From NCBI GenBank assembly GCA_035943635.1, contig DASZBX010000007.1:1-64000 (forward strand): a DNA stretch of 64,000 nt. Direction: 5' to 3'. The notes below the pieces were generated by a model, which saw only the letters and a list, made by a program, of their open reading frames with translations, did no database searches and was not told where the DNA came from. The DNA is from DASZBX01 sp035943635 (GTDB lineage: Bacteria; Actinomycetota; Actinomycetes; Streptomycetales; Catenulisporaceae). Position 1 is the first letter of the stretch. Each line of letters opens with the position of its first letter. A program made the position numbers and the translations under genes. Of this stretch, positions 28,569 to 37,799 are shown one piece after another.

Positions 28569-29564
28569 GTGGACGTTACCGACCCAACCCGCCAGACCGG
28601 CCCGGCCGACCCGGACACCGTGATCGACATCAGGGGCCTGCGCAAGGACTTCGGCCGCACCCGGGCGCTGGACGGCCTGGACCTGGCCGTTCCCCGCGGC
28701 CAGGTGCACGGCCTGCTCGGGCCGAACGGCGCGGGCAAGTCCACCGCGGTCCGGATCCTGCTCGGCCTGCTGCGCGCCGACGGCGGCACCGCCCGGTTGT
28801 TCGGCGGCGACCCGTGGCGCGACCCGGCCGGGCTGCACCGGCGGCTGGCCTACGTGCCCGGGGACGTGACCTTGTGGCCGAACCTGACCGGCGGGGAGAC
28901 GATCGACCTGCTCGGCTCGCTGCGCGGCGGCCTGGACCGGGCCCGCCGGGACGAACTGGTGGCCCGGTTCGACCTGGACTCGGGCAAGAAGGGCCGGGCC
29001 TACTCCAAGGGCAACCGGCAGAAGGTCGCCCTGATCGCGGCGCTGGCCTCGCCGGCCGAGCTGCTGATCCTGGACGAGCCCACCTCCGGGCTCGACCCGC
29101 TGATGGAGGCGGTCTTCCGCGAGTACGTCGCCGAGGCCAGGGCGCGCGGGACCACGGTCCTGCTCTCCAGCCACATCCTGACCGAGGTCGAGCAGCTGTG
29201 CGACCGGGTCTCGATCATCCGCGGCGGGCGCACGGTCGACTCCGGTTCGCTGGAGGACCTGCGCCAGTTCTCCCGCACCACGATCAGCGCCCGGCTCTCC
29301 GGGCCGCCGGCCGGGCTGGACGCGATCGCCGGGGTGCACGCGCTGAGCGTGGACGGCGAGTCAGTGCACTGCCAGGTCGATCCGGAGGCCCTGGAAGCCG
29401 TGCTGCGGACGCTGGCCGACATCGGAATCCGTACCCTGACCAGCCGCCCGCCGACCCTCGAAGAGCTGTTCCTGCACTACTATGCCGAGCCGGAGCCGGA
29501 GCCGGAGCCGGAGCCCGGGCCGGAGAGCGCCGAGCCGACGCAGAGTACGGACTCAGGCCGGTGA
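28569..29564 (+). CDS. ABC exporter ATP-binding protein (polyketide/drug type)
   Basis: 331-aa nucleotide-binding subunit. Walker A GPNGAGKST, signature YSKGNRQKVALIAAL (SKGN instead of SGGQ, usual for this group), Walker B LLILDEPTSGLDP and the H-loop LLSSHILTE are in order. It resembles the ATPase of actinobacterial exporters for polyketide antibiotics such as tetronasin. The C-terminus ends in a Glu-Pro repeat from a 6-bp DNA repeat. It overlaps the permease by GTGA. The GTG at 28569 lacks a ribosome site and probably gives a leaderless mRNA. Confidence 0.92.
   Translation: MDVTDPTRQTGPADPDTVIDIRGLRKDFGRTRALDGLDLAVPRGQVHGLLGPNGAGKSTAVRILLGLLRADGGTARLFGGDPWRDPAGLHRRLAYVPGDVTLWPNLTGGETIDLLGSLRGGLDRARRDELVARFDLDSGKKGRAYSKGNRQKVALIAALASPAELLILDEPTSGLDPLMEAVFREYVAEARARGTTVLLSSHILTEVEQLCDRVSIIRGGRTVDSGSLEDLRQFSRTTISARLSGPPAGLDAIAGVHALSVDGESVHCQVDPEALEAVLRTLADIGIRTLTSRPPTLEELFLHYYAEPEPEPEPEPGPESAEPTQSTDSGR
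29488..29517 (+). repeat. GAGCCG hexanucleotide repeat (Glu-Pro tract)
   Basis: Five units of GAGCCG, the last ending CCC, encode five Glu-Pro pairs near the C-terminus of the ABC ATPase. Such a tract is prone to slippage in six-base steps that keep the frame. Confidence 0.85.
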
Positions 29565-31147
29565 GCGCCGCGGCCGGGACCCGGCAGCTGGCCCGGCTCG
29601 CCGCCCGGCGGGACCGGATCGTCCTGCCGGTCTGGCTCTACGCGCTGGTCGGCCTGGCCGGGTCGAGCGCGTACAGCATCAGGGGCCTGTACCCGGACCA
29701 GGCCTCCCGGGCCGGTCTGGTCGACGCGGTCGGCGCCGCGCCCACGGCCGCCGCGCTCTACGGCGGGATCCTGAACGGCTCGCTCGGCGCGATCACCGGG
29801 TGGCGGGTCGGCGTGCTCGGCTCGGTGCTGGCCGCCGTCATGTCGATCCTGCTGGTCACCCGGCACACCCGGGCCGAGGAGCAGAACGGGCGGCAGGAAC
29901 TCGTCAGCGCCGGGATGGTCGGCCGGTACGCGTTCCTCGCCGCCGCGCTCCAACTCGTACTGACCGCGAACCTGCTCGCCGGACTGGGCATCGCCGGGGT
30001 GTGCGCACTGTTCGGACTCCCCGCGGCAGGCTCCTTCGCGCTCGGGCTGGGCATCGCGGGCTGCGGCGTGGTGTTCGCCGGGCTGGCCGCCGTGACCGCG
30101 CAGCCGACCGGGTCCTCGCGCAGCGCCAGCGGCCTGGCGTTCACTCTTCTGGGGGTGGCCTACCTCGTCCGCGCCGCGGGCGACATGAGCACGAACTCCT
30201 GGCTGCTGTGGTGTTCCCCGATCGGCTGGTTCGAGCAGGTCCGGGCGTTCGGCGGCGACCGCTGGTGGACGCTGGCCCTCCCGCTCGCCGGCGCCGCGCT
30301 GCTCGTGCTGCTCGCCGGGTGGCTGCTCGGGCGCCGCGACTACGGCTCCGGCCTGCTGCCCGCCCGCCTCGGACCCGACCGGGCCGGACCGGGCACCCGC
30401 GGCGTGACCGGCCTGGCCTGGCGGCTGCACCGGGCCCAGCTGGCCGGGTGGGCGGCCGGGCTGTTCGCGATGGGCGCCGTGTTCGGGTCCTTCGCCAAGG
30501 ACGTCAGCGCGTTCAGCGACAGCGCCCGGGTGCAGAAGGTGATGGCCGAACTCGGCGGCACCCAGAATCTCGCCGACGCGTACCTGGTCACCATCAACGG
30601 CCTGGTCGGCCTGCTCGCGGGCGGCTACGCGGTCTCCGTGGTCTGCCGGGCCCGGGCCGAGGAGTCCGGCGGACGCGCCGAGGCGGTGCTCGCCGGCGCG
30701 GTGACCCGCACCCGCTGGCTGCTCAGCCACCTGCTGATCGCGGCCGCCGGGTCGGCTGCGCTGTTAGTCGCGGCGGGCGTCGGTGCTGGCTTGGGCGACG
30801 GGCTGCGCGTGCACGACGTGCCCGGCACGCTGCGCACCCTCATCGGCGCCGCGCTCGCGCAGTGGCCCGCGGTGCTGGTCGTCGCCGGGCTCGCGGTGCT
30901 GCTGTTCGGTCTGCGGCCGACGCTCACGAACGCGGCCTGGGGACCCCTCGGGCTGTTCGTGTTCCTCGGCCTGATCGGCCCCGAACTCGGCCTGAGCCAG
31001 GCGGTGCTGGACCTCTCGCCGTTCGTCCAGGTGCCCAGACTTCCCGGCGGCCACCTCGCGGCCGCGCCGCTGTGCTGGCTCGCCGCCCTCGCGTTATGCC
31101 TGCTCACGGCCGGGATGGCCGGTTTCCGGCGGCGTGATCTGGGCTGA
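29561..31147 (+). CDS. ABC exporter permease, fused 12-helix type
   Basis: 528-aa integral membrane protein made of two similar six-helix halves (each begins with a Trp/Leu amphipathic stretch and contains an RAEE motif: RHTRAEEQNGRQELVSAG near residue 105 and CRARAEESGGRAEAVLAG near 365). This matches the large permeases called exporters of polyketide antibiotics. Start GTG overlaps the ATPase stop. With its partner it should form a drug or metabolite exporter. The substrate is unknown; no biosynthetic genes lie nearby, so self-protection or stress export are both possible. Confidence 0.9.
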   Translation: MSAAAGTRQLARLAARRDRIVLPVWLYALVGLAGSSAYSIRGLYPDQASRAGLVDAVGAAPTAAALYGGILNGSLGAITGWRVGVLGSVLAAVMSILLVTRHTRAEEQNGRQELVSAGMVGRYAFLAAALQLVLTANLLAGLGIAGVCALFGLPAAGSFALGLGIAGCGVVFAGLAAVTAQPTGSSRSASGLAFTLLGVAYLVRAAGDMSTNSWLLWCSPIGWFEQVRAFGGDRWWTLALPLAGAALLVLLAGWLLGRRDYGSGLLPARLGPDRAGPGTRGVTGLAWRLHRAQLAGWAAGLFAMGAVFGSFAKDVSAFSDSARVQKVMAELGGTQNLADAYLVTINGLVGLLAGGYAVSVVCRARAEESGGRAEAVLAGAVTRTRWLLSHLLIAAAGSAALLVAAGVGAGLGDGLRVHDVPGTLRTLIGAALAQWPAVLVVAGLAVLLFGLRPTLTNAAWGPLGLFVFLGLIGPELGLSQAVLDLSPFVQVPRLPGGHLAAAPLCWLAALALCLLTAGMAGFRRRDLG

Positions 31148-31270
31148 CCGGTGATCGTCCACATGCCGACGATTTGTTGACACGTGCGGGAAGTGACCGC
31201 AAGGTGTCGGGTGTACCACTGAGACACAGGGTGCGTATCGCCCGCCGGGTGCGACAGCTGCCCGGTCTTC

Positions 31271-31945
31271 GTGTCCTTTCACTTCTACGTCGAAGACCCC
31301 ACCCAGAACGCCGCGTCCTTCACCTGGCTGGACTGGTGCTGCGACGGCAGCAACGTCTCCATGGCCGGAGTCACCCCGGACAGCTGGATCAACCACCTGA
31401 CCGCCCACCAGATGGTCGACCTGAACGAACGCGGGTTCGTCCTGTCCCGGATCGGCGCCTCCTACCAGCAGTCGCAGGTCACCGCCTACCCGAGCGGGCC
31501 GTGGGCCGACCACCGCTCGGCCGTCGCCTTCACCGGGGACACCTCCGGCACCTGGAACACCCTGGCCGCCGAGGCGCAACTGGCCCAGGACGAGGGCAGC
31601 ATCGGCGAGCCCTACGTCAGCGACGACATCGGCAGCTTCCTCGGCCAGCCGTCCGGCGGCGCGAACGACGACGACCTCTACCTGCGCTGGCTCCAGCTCG
31701 GCACCATCCAGCCGATCGTGCGCGAGCACTCCAACTCCGGCCAGAACCCCCGGCTGCCCTGGGAGTACGACGCCGCGACCCAGACCGTGGGCGACCAGTT
31801 CATGCAGCTGCGCACCCAACTCGTGCCGTACCTGTACACGCTCTCGAACCAGGCCACCACCACCGGCCTGCCGATGGCCCAGGCCCTGTACACGGCGACC
31901 GACGGCCGCCGCCACCCCGCCCTAAGGCACCTGAGGCCCGCCTAA
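31271..31945 (+). pseudogene. GH31 alpha-glycosidase fragment
   Basis: A 224-residue open frame matches the middle of a family 31 glycoside hydrolase: NERGFVLSRIGASY, YPSGPWADHRSAVAFTGDTS with the acid/base Asp of the TGDT motif, SDDIGSFLG, DDLYLRWLQLGTIQPIVREHS and LRTQLVPYLYTLSNQA. The family is normally 600-900 residues; the N-terminal half with the nucleophile and the C-terminal beta domains are missing. A stop lies in frame at 31220-31222 and the match ends in unrelated sequence after MAQALYT. It is a degraded remnant. The adjacent MalT-like regulator may have belonged to the same lost sugar locus (inference). Confidence 0.78.
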
Positions 31946-32006
31946 GGTAGCCCTAGGCCGAAAGTCCGGGCCCGGGTTCGGGATTACGCCCGATGCCCGC
32001 GGCCTA

Positions 32007-32063
32007 CCTGGGGGCGGAGAGTAAGGGATGTCATAGCAGGCATCCCGAACTCTCACCCCCAGG
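32007..32063 (+). promoter_or_regulatory. Long imperfect hairpin next to the ribosome site of the 32071 ORF
   Basis: Three stacked stems: CCTGGGGG/CCCCCAGG, GAGAGT/ACTCTC and GGGATG/CATCCC, separated by small mismatches, with a ten-base loop (32031-32040). The right arm ends within AGGGGA, the ribosome site for the ATG at 32071. The fold could hide or expose that site, or act as a terminator. It lies in the 125-base gap after the GH31 fragment. Confidence 0.65.
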
Positions 32064-32070
32064 GGACATC

Positions 32071-32403
32071 ATGATGAACGCCCACCTCACCTACTCCCTC
32101 GCCGTGTCGCGCCAGCAGGACCTGCTGGCCCGCGCGGCCCGGCGCCAGCTCGCCCGGTCGGCCCGGGAACAGACCCGGCTCGCCCGCCGGGAAGCGGCGG
32201 CACGCACCGCGCAGCCGCCACAGGCCCCGACACCAGAGCGGACACCAGAGCGGACACCGGCCGCGGTGCCGACAGCGGTACCGGTACCGGCGGCCGCCCC
32301 GGCACCTTCGCGGTCCGCGTCGCCGGTCTTCGCCTCGGCCGCGGCCACAAATGCCGCCGCCGCGGCCGACACCCGTGTGCCCTGCTCAGCGGCCGCGAAC
32401 TGA
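32071..32403 (+). CDS. Small basic protein, unknown
   Basis: 110-aa ORF starting at the ATG after AGGGGA. The N-terminal ~45 residues are a predicted amphipathic, Arg-rich helix (SRQQDLLARAARRQLARSAR), a style common in short actinobacterial hypothetical proteins. The remainder is low-complexity Pro/Ala/Val/Thr, including TPERTPERTP from a 12-bp DNA repeat. A second ATG follows directly at 32074. It stops three bases before an alternative start of the LuxR gene. The helix part looks real; the tail may be disordered. Confidence 0.55.
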   Translation: MMNAHLTYSLAVSRQQDLLARAARRQLARSAREQTRLARREAAARTAQPPQAPTPERTPERTPAAVPTAVPVPAAAPAPSRSASPVFASAAATNAAAAADTRVPCSAAAN

Positions 32404-32459
32404 CCGATGACAGCCCTGACGGCCTCCCTCGACACCGCCGAATTGTCATTGTCCGCTGA

Positions 32460-32465
32460 TATTCT
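32460..32465 (+). promoter_or_regulatory. -10 element for a leaderless LAL regulator transcript (candidate)
   Basis: TATTCT fits TANNNT and ends seven bases before the ATG at 32473, in a locally AT-richer patch. No Shine-Dalgarno is near that ATG. Confidence 0.4.
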
Positions 32466-32472
32466 CGGGCTC

Positions 32473-35400
32473 ATGGGGAATCGCACGGTCAGTTCGGTCT
32501 TCGTCGGCAGGCAGCCCGAGACCACCCGGCTGCGGTGCGCCTTCGAGCGGGCCGCGGCCGGGCGGCCGGGTGCGGTCGTGCTCGGCGGCGAGGCCGGGGT
32601 GGGCAAGAGCCGGCTGATCGAGGAGTTCACCGCCGGCCTGGACGCCACGGTGGCCTACGGCGCGTGCATCGAGATGGACGGCGAGGGGATCCCGTTCGCC
32701 CCGTTCACCGCCGTGCTGCGCGACCTGCACCGGACCGGGCTGCTCGCGTTGGAGGACTGGGAGGCCGCGCAGCTGGGCCGGCTGCTGCCGGAGCTGGCCG
32801 CGGCGCCCGCGGCCCGGGCCGAGGACGAGTACGTGCGCTCCCGGGTGTTCGAGGCGGTCGGCTCCGCCCTGGTCCGGGCCGGCGCGGGCCGCCCGCTGGT
32901 GGTCGTGGTGGACGACCTGCACTGGGCCGACCGGGCCAGCCGGGAGCTGTTCGGCTTCCTGGCCCGCACCCTGAACCACGGCCCGGTGCTGCTGCTCGGC
33001 GCGTTCCGGGACGACGAACTGCACCGCGGCCACCCGCTGCGCCAGTTCCTGGCCGAACTGGACCGGGCCCGGCGGGTGGAGCGGATCGACCTGGGCCGGC
33101 TGGACCGGGCCCAGACCGCGGCCCAGCTGACCGGGATCCTCGGCGCGACGCCGAGCGCCGAAGTGGTCGACGAGGTCTACCGCCGGGCCGAGGGCAACGC
33201 CTTCTTCACCGAGGAGGTGGCCTGCGGGGTGGCCCGGGGCGGCTGCTTCGACCTGTCCTGGACCCTGCGCGACCTGCTGATGGCCCGGGTCGAGCGCCTG
33301 CCCGAACCGACCCAGCGGCTGCTGCGCGTACTGGCCGCCGCGGTGCCCCCGGCCCAGGCCGGACTGGTCGCCGCGGTCACCGGCCTGGGCGGCGCGGAGG
33401 TCACCGAGACCCTGCGGCCCGCGTTCGCCGCCAACATCCTGGCCTACGAGGACGGCGCCGAGTACGGCGAGGTCGGCTACAGCTTCCGGCACGCCCTGAT
33501 GCGCGAGGTCATCCGGGACGAGCTGCTGCCCGGCGAGGACGTACGCCTGTACCTGCAACTGGCCGAACTGCTGGAGGCCGACCCCGCAATGGTCCCGGCC
33601 GGCCGGGTGGACTCAGAGCTGGCGCACTACTGGTACCGGGCCAACGTGGTCGACAAGGCCCTGCCCGCGGCCCTGCGCGCGGCCGAGACGGCCAACGCGA
33701 TGAACGCCCACGCGGACGAGTTGTCGCTGCTCAAGCGGGCGCTGATGCTCTGGGACCGGGTGCCGCACGAACCCGGCGCGCAGCCGGACGAGGCCTACCT
33801 GCTCTACCGGGCCGGGCTGGCCGCCAGCCGGGCCGGGCGCAGCGAACGCTCCCTGGCCTTCGCCCAGGCCGGCCTGGCCCTGGTCAGCGAGACCGAACGG
33901 CCGACCCTGGCCGCGCACCTGCTGGACCTGTCCGCCCGCCAGCTGCGGGACCTGGGCCGCGGCGACGGCCTGGCCGAACAGCGCCGCGCGGTCGCGCTGG
34001 TGCCGTGTGCGACCGACCGGGCCAAGCGCGGCTTCCTGCTCTCCGGCCTCGGCATCTCGCTGTGCCTGCAGGGCTACCTGAGCGAGGGCGCGCAGACCCT
34101 GGAGGAGGCGATCGAGCTCAGTTCGCACTCCTCGGACGACACCGACAAGACCTACTCCCTGGCCTCCTACGGGTCGGCGCTGGTCCGGCTCGGCCGGATC
34201 GACGAGGGCCTGGCGATCCTGGCCGAGACCCGCCGGATGTCCGTCGGCACGGACTGCGCCTCGGCCACCGACGGCCGGGTCGCGATCCACCTGTCCGACT
34301 GCCTGGCCTACCTGGGCCGTTACACCCAGTCCGCCGAGGAGGCCCGGCACGGGCTGTCCCGGGAGCGGCACAGCACGCGGATCCAGTGCGGCATGCTGTA
34401 CGGCAACCTGGCCGAGGCGCTGGTGGAACTCGGCTCGTGGTCCGAGGCGGCGTACCAGGTGCAGAACGGGCTCGACCAGAACCCGGCCGGGGTGCACGAA
34501 CTGAGCCTGCTGTGCCTGCGCGCGCACCTGGCCATCCTGCTCGGCGACTTCGACCGGGCCGAGCGCGACCTGGCCGGCGCCCGGCAGGCCGGCGGCCAGA
34601 CCCGGGAGCGCCAGTACCTGATCCCGATGCTGGTGACCACCGCGCAGCTGGCCGCGGCCCGGGGCCGGGTGGCGCCGGTCCGCGCGGCCCTGGACACGAT
34701 CCTGGCCGACAGCCTGATGCGCGGGGACGAACGGTTCGTCTGGCCGTTGCTGGCCATCTCGGCGCAGGCCGAGGCCGACGCGATGACGACGGCGGACGGC
34801 GAGGACCGGCGCACGTGTGTGGAACGGGTCCAGCTGATCCGCGAGAGCGCGGACCAGGTGGTCCGGCAGGTGCCCGTGCACGAGATGTGGGGCCGGCTGG
34901 TCGCGGCCGAACTCGCCCGGGCAACGGTCAACGCAATGGTCGGCGCTCAGATCGATGCGGCCGAGGCGGAGAAGGCGGAGCGGGAGAGCTCGTCCGCGGC
35001 GTGGCGGGACCTGGCCGAGTTCGCCGACGCGAACGAAGGGCCGGTGGCCGTGCGCGCGTATGTCCGCTTCCGGCAGGCCCACGCGCTGGTGACGGAAGGC
35101 GCGCGCGGCGGCGCGATCGCGGCGCTGGCGCTGGGCCGCGACCTGGCCACGGCCGACGGGCCGGCCCGGATCGGCGACGAGCGCGAGGAGGTCGCCGGGC
35201 TGTCGGTGGAACGCACCGACGACGGCAACTGCACCCGCCTGCGCCTGGAACCGCTGCTCACCCAGATGGACGCCCTGGCCAAGGCCGCCCGGCTGACCCC
35301 GGCCGGATCGAGCGCCGTCGCCGTCGCGGCCGGTCCCGTGCTGACCGCGCGGGAACTGGAGGTGCTGCGGCTGGTGACCGAGGGCCTGTCGAACGGCCAG

Positions 35401-35550
35401 ATCGCCGCGCGACTGTACATCGCGACGAAGACCGTCTCGGTGCACGTGTCGAACATCCTGGCCAAGCTCGGCGTCTCCTCGCGCACCGAAGCCGCGGCCC
35501 TCGCCCACCGCTCCGGGCTGCTGGCCGAGGCGGGCACGCGGGCGGCTTAG
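32473..35550 (+). CDS. LAL (large ATP-binding LuxR, MalT-like) transcriptional regulator
   Basis: 1025-aa signal-dependent activator. An AAA/STAND ATPase with Walker A GGEAGVGKS (residues 38-46) and Walker B VVVVDDLHWAD (about 140-150) is followed by helical TPR-like repeats over the middle 600 residues and a C-terminal LuxR helix-turn-helix (LTARELEVLRLVTEGLSNGQ, then TKTVSVHVSNILAKLG; about 957-1017). I chose the ATG at 32473 because FVGRQPE follows at once, the normal LAL start; an in-frame ATG at 32407 lacks a ribosome site. LAL regulators often govern sugar or secondary-metabolite genes. Its target is unclear: neighbours are an exporter and a GH31 remnant. Confidence 0.93.
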   Translation: MGNRTVSSVFVGRQPETTRLRCAFERAAAGRPGAVVLGGEAGVGKSRLIEEFTAGLDATVAYGACIEMDGEGIPFAPFTAVLRDLHRTGLLALEDWEAAQLGRLLPELAAAPAARAEDEYVRSRVFEAVGSALVRAGAGRPLVVVVDDLHWADRASRELFGFLARTLNHGPVLLLGAFRDDELHRGHPLRQFLAELDRARRVERIDLGRLDRAQTAAQLTGILGATPSAEVVDEVYRRAEGNAFFTEEVACGVARGGCFDLSWTLRDLLMARVERLPEPTQRLLRVLAAAVPPAQAGLVAAVTGLGGAEVTETLRPAFAANILAYEDGAEYGEVGYSFRHALMREVIRDELLPGEDVRLYLQLAELLEADPAMVPAGRVDSELAHYWYRANVVDKALPAALRAAETANAMNAHADELSLLKRALMLWDRVPHEPGAQPDEAYLLYRAGLAASRAGRSERSLAFAQAGLALVSETERPTLAAHLLDLSARQLRDLGRGDGLAEQRRAVALVPCATDRAKRGFLLSGLGISLCLQGYLSEGAQTLEEAIELSSHSSDDTDKTYSLASYGSALVRLGRIDEGLAILAETRRMSVGTDCASATDGRVAIHLSDCLAYLGRYTQSAEEARHGLSRERHSTRIQCGMLYGNLAEALVELGSWSEAAYQVQNGLDQNPAGVHELSLLCLRAHLAILLGDFDRAERDLAGARQAGGQTRERQYLIPMLVTTAQLAAARGRVAPVRAALDTILADSLMRGDERFVWPLLAISAQAEADAMTTADGEDRRTCVERVQLIRESADQVVRQVPVHEMWGRLVAAELARATVNAMVGAQIDAAEAEKAERESSSAAWRDLAEFADANEGPVAVRAYVRFRQAHALVTEGARGGAIAALALGRDLATADGPARIGDEREEVAGLSVERTDDGNCTRLRLEPLLTQMDALAKAARLTPAGSSAVAVAAGPVLTARELEVLRLVTEGLSNGQIAARLYIATKTVSVHVSNILAKLGVSSRTEAAALAHRSGLLAEAGTRAA

Positions 35551-35643
35551 GCGGCCTGGCCGATCCAGCCGACAGCCCGATGACCTGCTGAGCCGCGGCA
35601 TCTACGGTTGCGATGGTCGGCCCAGCGCGCGTGCCGCCCCGGA

Positions 35644-36330
35644 TCAGCGGCCGAACGAACTTCCGGGCGGACGGTTCGCCGCCGCGGCCTTGGCCGCGGC
35701 CGCCTTCTCCGCAGCCACCGCGGCCTGCGCCGCCCGCTCGGTCCGGGACGGCAGGAACGCCATCGCCAGCGACCCGCCGGCGAGCACCGCCCCCGCGGAC
35801 GCCAACCAGCGCCCGGACGCCATCAGCCCGCCGGACCGGGTGCCCGACATCAGCTGCGCGATCGCCAGGACCATCGCGGTGCCGGCCGCGGCCAGGCCGA
35901 CCGGCCAGCCCGCCTTCAGCTGCCGGGCCCCGATCGGCCCGCTCGTCACCACGTCCAGCGCCAGCAGGTACCCCAGCAGCAGCGCGGCGTCCACGATCAT
36001 CAGCCACAGCTGCGGCCGGCTCGACGCGGCGGCCAGTGTGCAGGCCCCGGCGAAGACGGTGTTGCGGTGCCGGGCGAACTGGTTGATCCAGCGGTGGTAG
36101 CTCAGCACCGGCCGCCGGACCACCGGCGCCGCAGCCCACCCGGCGAAAAGCATCAGAATCACCGTGACCTGCGGTGACGCCGAGCCCAGGGCTCCGTGCG
36201 GCGGGTCCGAGGCGGCCACCGCGAAGGCGATCCCGAACAGCCGGAAGAGCGGGTAGGCCAGGAACGTGCGGCCGGCCGCCGGGGCCGTCGCGGTCCCGGG
36301 CGTCGCCGGGTCCGGGGTCTGCGCCGTCAT
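35644..36330 (-). CDS. Membrane protein at the end of the MoxR/DUF58 operon
   Basis: 228-aa protein with about five hydrophobic segments (LFGIAFAVAAS, VTVILMLFAGWAA, LWLMIVDAALLLGYLLALDV, GLAAAGTAMVLAIAQLM, SAGAVLAGGSLAMAFL) and a charged Ala/Lys C-terminal helix that may form a coiled coil (TERAAQAAVAAEKAAAAKAA). No known domain is recognised. The ATG at 36330 overlaps the DUF58 stop (ATGA) and has GGGAGG upstream, so it is coupled to that gene. A transglutaminase gene often sits here in related operons; this protein takes its place. Confidence 0.72.
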   Translation of the reverse strand: MTAQTPDPATPGTATAPAAGRTFLAYPLFRLFGIAFAVAASDPPHGALGSASPQVTVILMLFAGWAAAPVVRRPVLSYHRWINQFARHRNTVFAGACTLAAASSRPQLWLMIVDAALLLGYLLALDVVTSGPIGARQLKAGWPVGLAAAGTAMVLAIAQLMSGTRSGGLMASGRWLASAGAVLAGGSLAMAFLPSRTERAAQAAVAAEKAAAAKAAAANRPPGSSFGR

Positions 36331-37799
36331 CGGGACCTCCCTTGTACTCCGGTGCGCAGCAAGGGGGCGAACGCGAGGTCGAGCCCGTCCTCGGCGTTCC
36401 AGGTGACCACCGGCATGGCCTGCTCGATCAGGCTGAACCGCAGGGCCTGCCGGTCCAGCCGCCACAACCGCAGCGCGGCCGCCGACAGGCCGCCGTCGTC
36501 CGGCCGCAGCCGCGGCTCGCCGGTCGGGATCTCCACCACCACGACCGGGTTCCCGCGCTCGGACAGGTCGGTCAGTATCTCGATCGTCCGGTCGTCGGTC
36601 AGCGGGCTGACCACGTACACCATCGCGCCGTGCGGCAGCGCCGGCGCCGGGATCCGGTTCAGGTCCGGGACCTGGTAGCCCAGGTCGCGGCGCACCTCCA
36701 GGATCGTCTCCATGATCCGGTACAGGTAGTTGCCGCCGGTGCCCGGCTGCAGCCAGCGCAGCTTGCCCCCGATCGAGACCACCCCGACCCGGTCGTGGCT
36801 GCCCAGGTACGCCCGGGCGATCCCGCAGGCGGCCCGGACCGTGCCGTCCAGGGTCGAGCGCCCGGTGGCCGGGTCGATCAGGTCGGCGAACGCGTCGACC
36901 AGCACCACCGCGTCGGTCGCCCGCTCGGCCGAGAACTGGCTCAGCTGCAGGCTGCCCCGGCGGGTGGTGGCCGCCCAGTGGATCCGCCGCTGCCGGTCGC
37001 CGAACCGGTACGGGCGCACGCCCAGGAACTCGATCCCCTCGCCGACCTGCCGGCTGGTGTGCTCGCCGAGCCGGTCCGGCAGCCGGACCGGGATCGGGGT
37101 CAGCTTGTTGTCGGCCGGCTGCGGGTACACGTCCACGTCGCCCAGGTCCACCCGCAGCGTGCGCCGGACCAGGCCGCCGACGTCGTACAGGTCGAAGTCC
37201 ACCTCGCCCAGCGACCACCGGCCCCAGCGGCGCGCGGTGAACACCAGCAGGCACTGCGCCCCGCGCTGCTCGATCCCGACCAGCTCCACCCCCGGCCCCG
37301 GGTAGACGCCCGGGTCCACCCAGCCGCAGGTCCCGTCGAAGTACAGGTCGATCTGCGCGCTGATCTGCTCGCCCTCGAAGCAGCGGCGCTGCGGCACCGA
37401 GGTGCGGCCGGCGGCCCGGGTCGGCCGGGTGTTCCCGGGGAACCCGCAGACCAGCAGCAGGATCGGCCCGGCTGCCAGGGCCAGCGCCCAGGCGTGCCCG
37501 GAGAGCACCGCGACCACCACGGCGCACAGCGCGACCGTGGCCAGGCGCAGGGCCCGCTCGGTGGCCCGCCAGTTCTCCGGCCGGCGGCCGGGCGGTTCGG
37601 TGACCCGCTCCGGCGGGTCGTCGGCGGCCGCGCCGCCGCGGATCCGCGCGCCGGTGATCGGGCTGCGGCCCAGTGCTCGGGCGACCGCCGGGTGTGCGTA
37701 GACCGTGTGATGCCCGGACTGGCCGGACTGCGCCGAGTAGGCGGGCTGTTCGGGCGCCGCGGGCCCGGCGGCCGGCCCGGACCCGTCCGGCCCGGTCAC
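36327..37799 (-). CDS. DUF58 domain protein
   Basis: 490-aa protein with a disordered Pro/Gly N-terminus, two membrane helices (ATVALCAVVVAVLSGHA, LALAAGPILLLVCG; about residues 85-120) and a DUF58 domain with the hallmark FLGVRPYRFGDRQRRIHWAA, followed by a von-Willebrand-like fold (AVVLVDAFADL, DRVGVVSIGG). DUF58 proteins partner with MoxR ATPases in membrane-associated assembly or stress systems. The GTG at 37799 overlaps the MoxR stop (GTGA); its stop overlaps the next gene (ATGA). Confidence 0.9.
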   Translation of the reverse strand: MTGPDGSGPAAGPAAPEQPAYSAQSGQSGHHTVYAHPAVARALGRSPITGARIRGGAAADDPPERVTEPPGRRPENWRATERALRLATVALCAVVVAVLSGHAWALALAAGPILLLVCGFPGNTRPTRAAGRTSVPQRRCFEGEQISAQIDLYFDGTCGWVDPGVYPGPGVELVGIEQRGAQCLLVFTARRWGRWSLGEVDFDLYDVGGLVRRTLRVDLGDVDVYPQPADNKLTPIPVRLPDRLGEHTSRQVGEGIEFLGVRPYRFGDRQRRIHWAATTRRGSLQLSQFSAERATDAVVLVDAFADLIDPATGRSTLDGTVRAACGIARAYLGSHDRVGVVSIGGKLRWLQPGTGGNYLYRIMETILEVRRDLGYQVPDLNRIPAPALPHGAMVYVVSPLTDDRTIEILTDLSERGNPVVVVEIPTGEPRLRPDDGGLSAAALRLWRLDRQALRFSLIEQAMPVVTWNAEDGLDLAFAPLLRTGVQGRSR

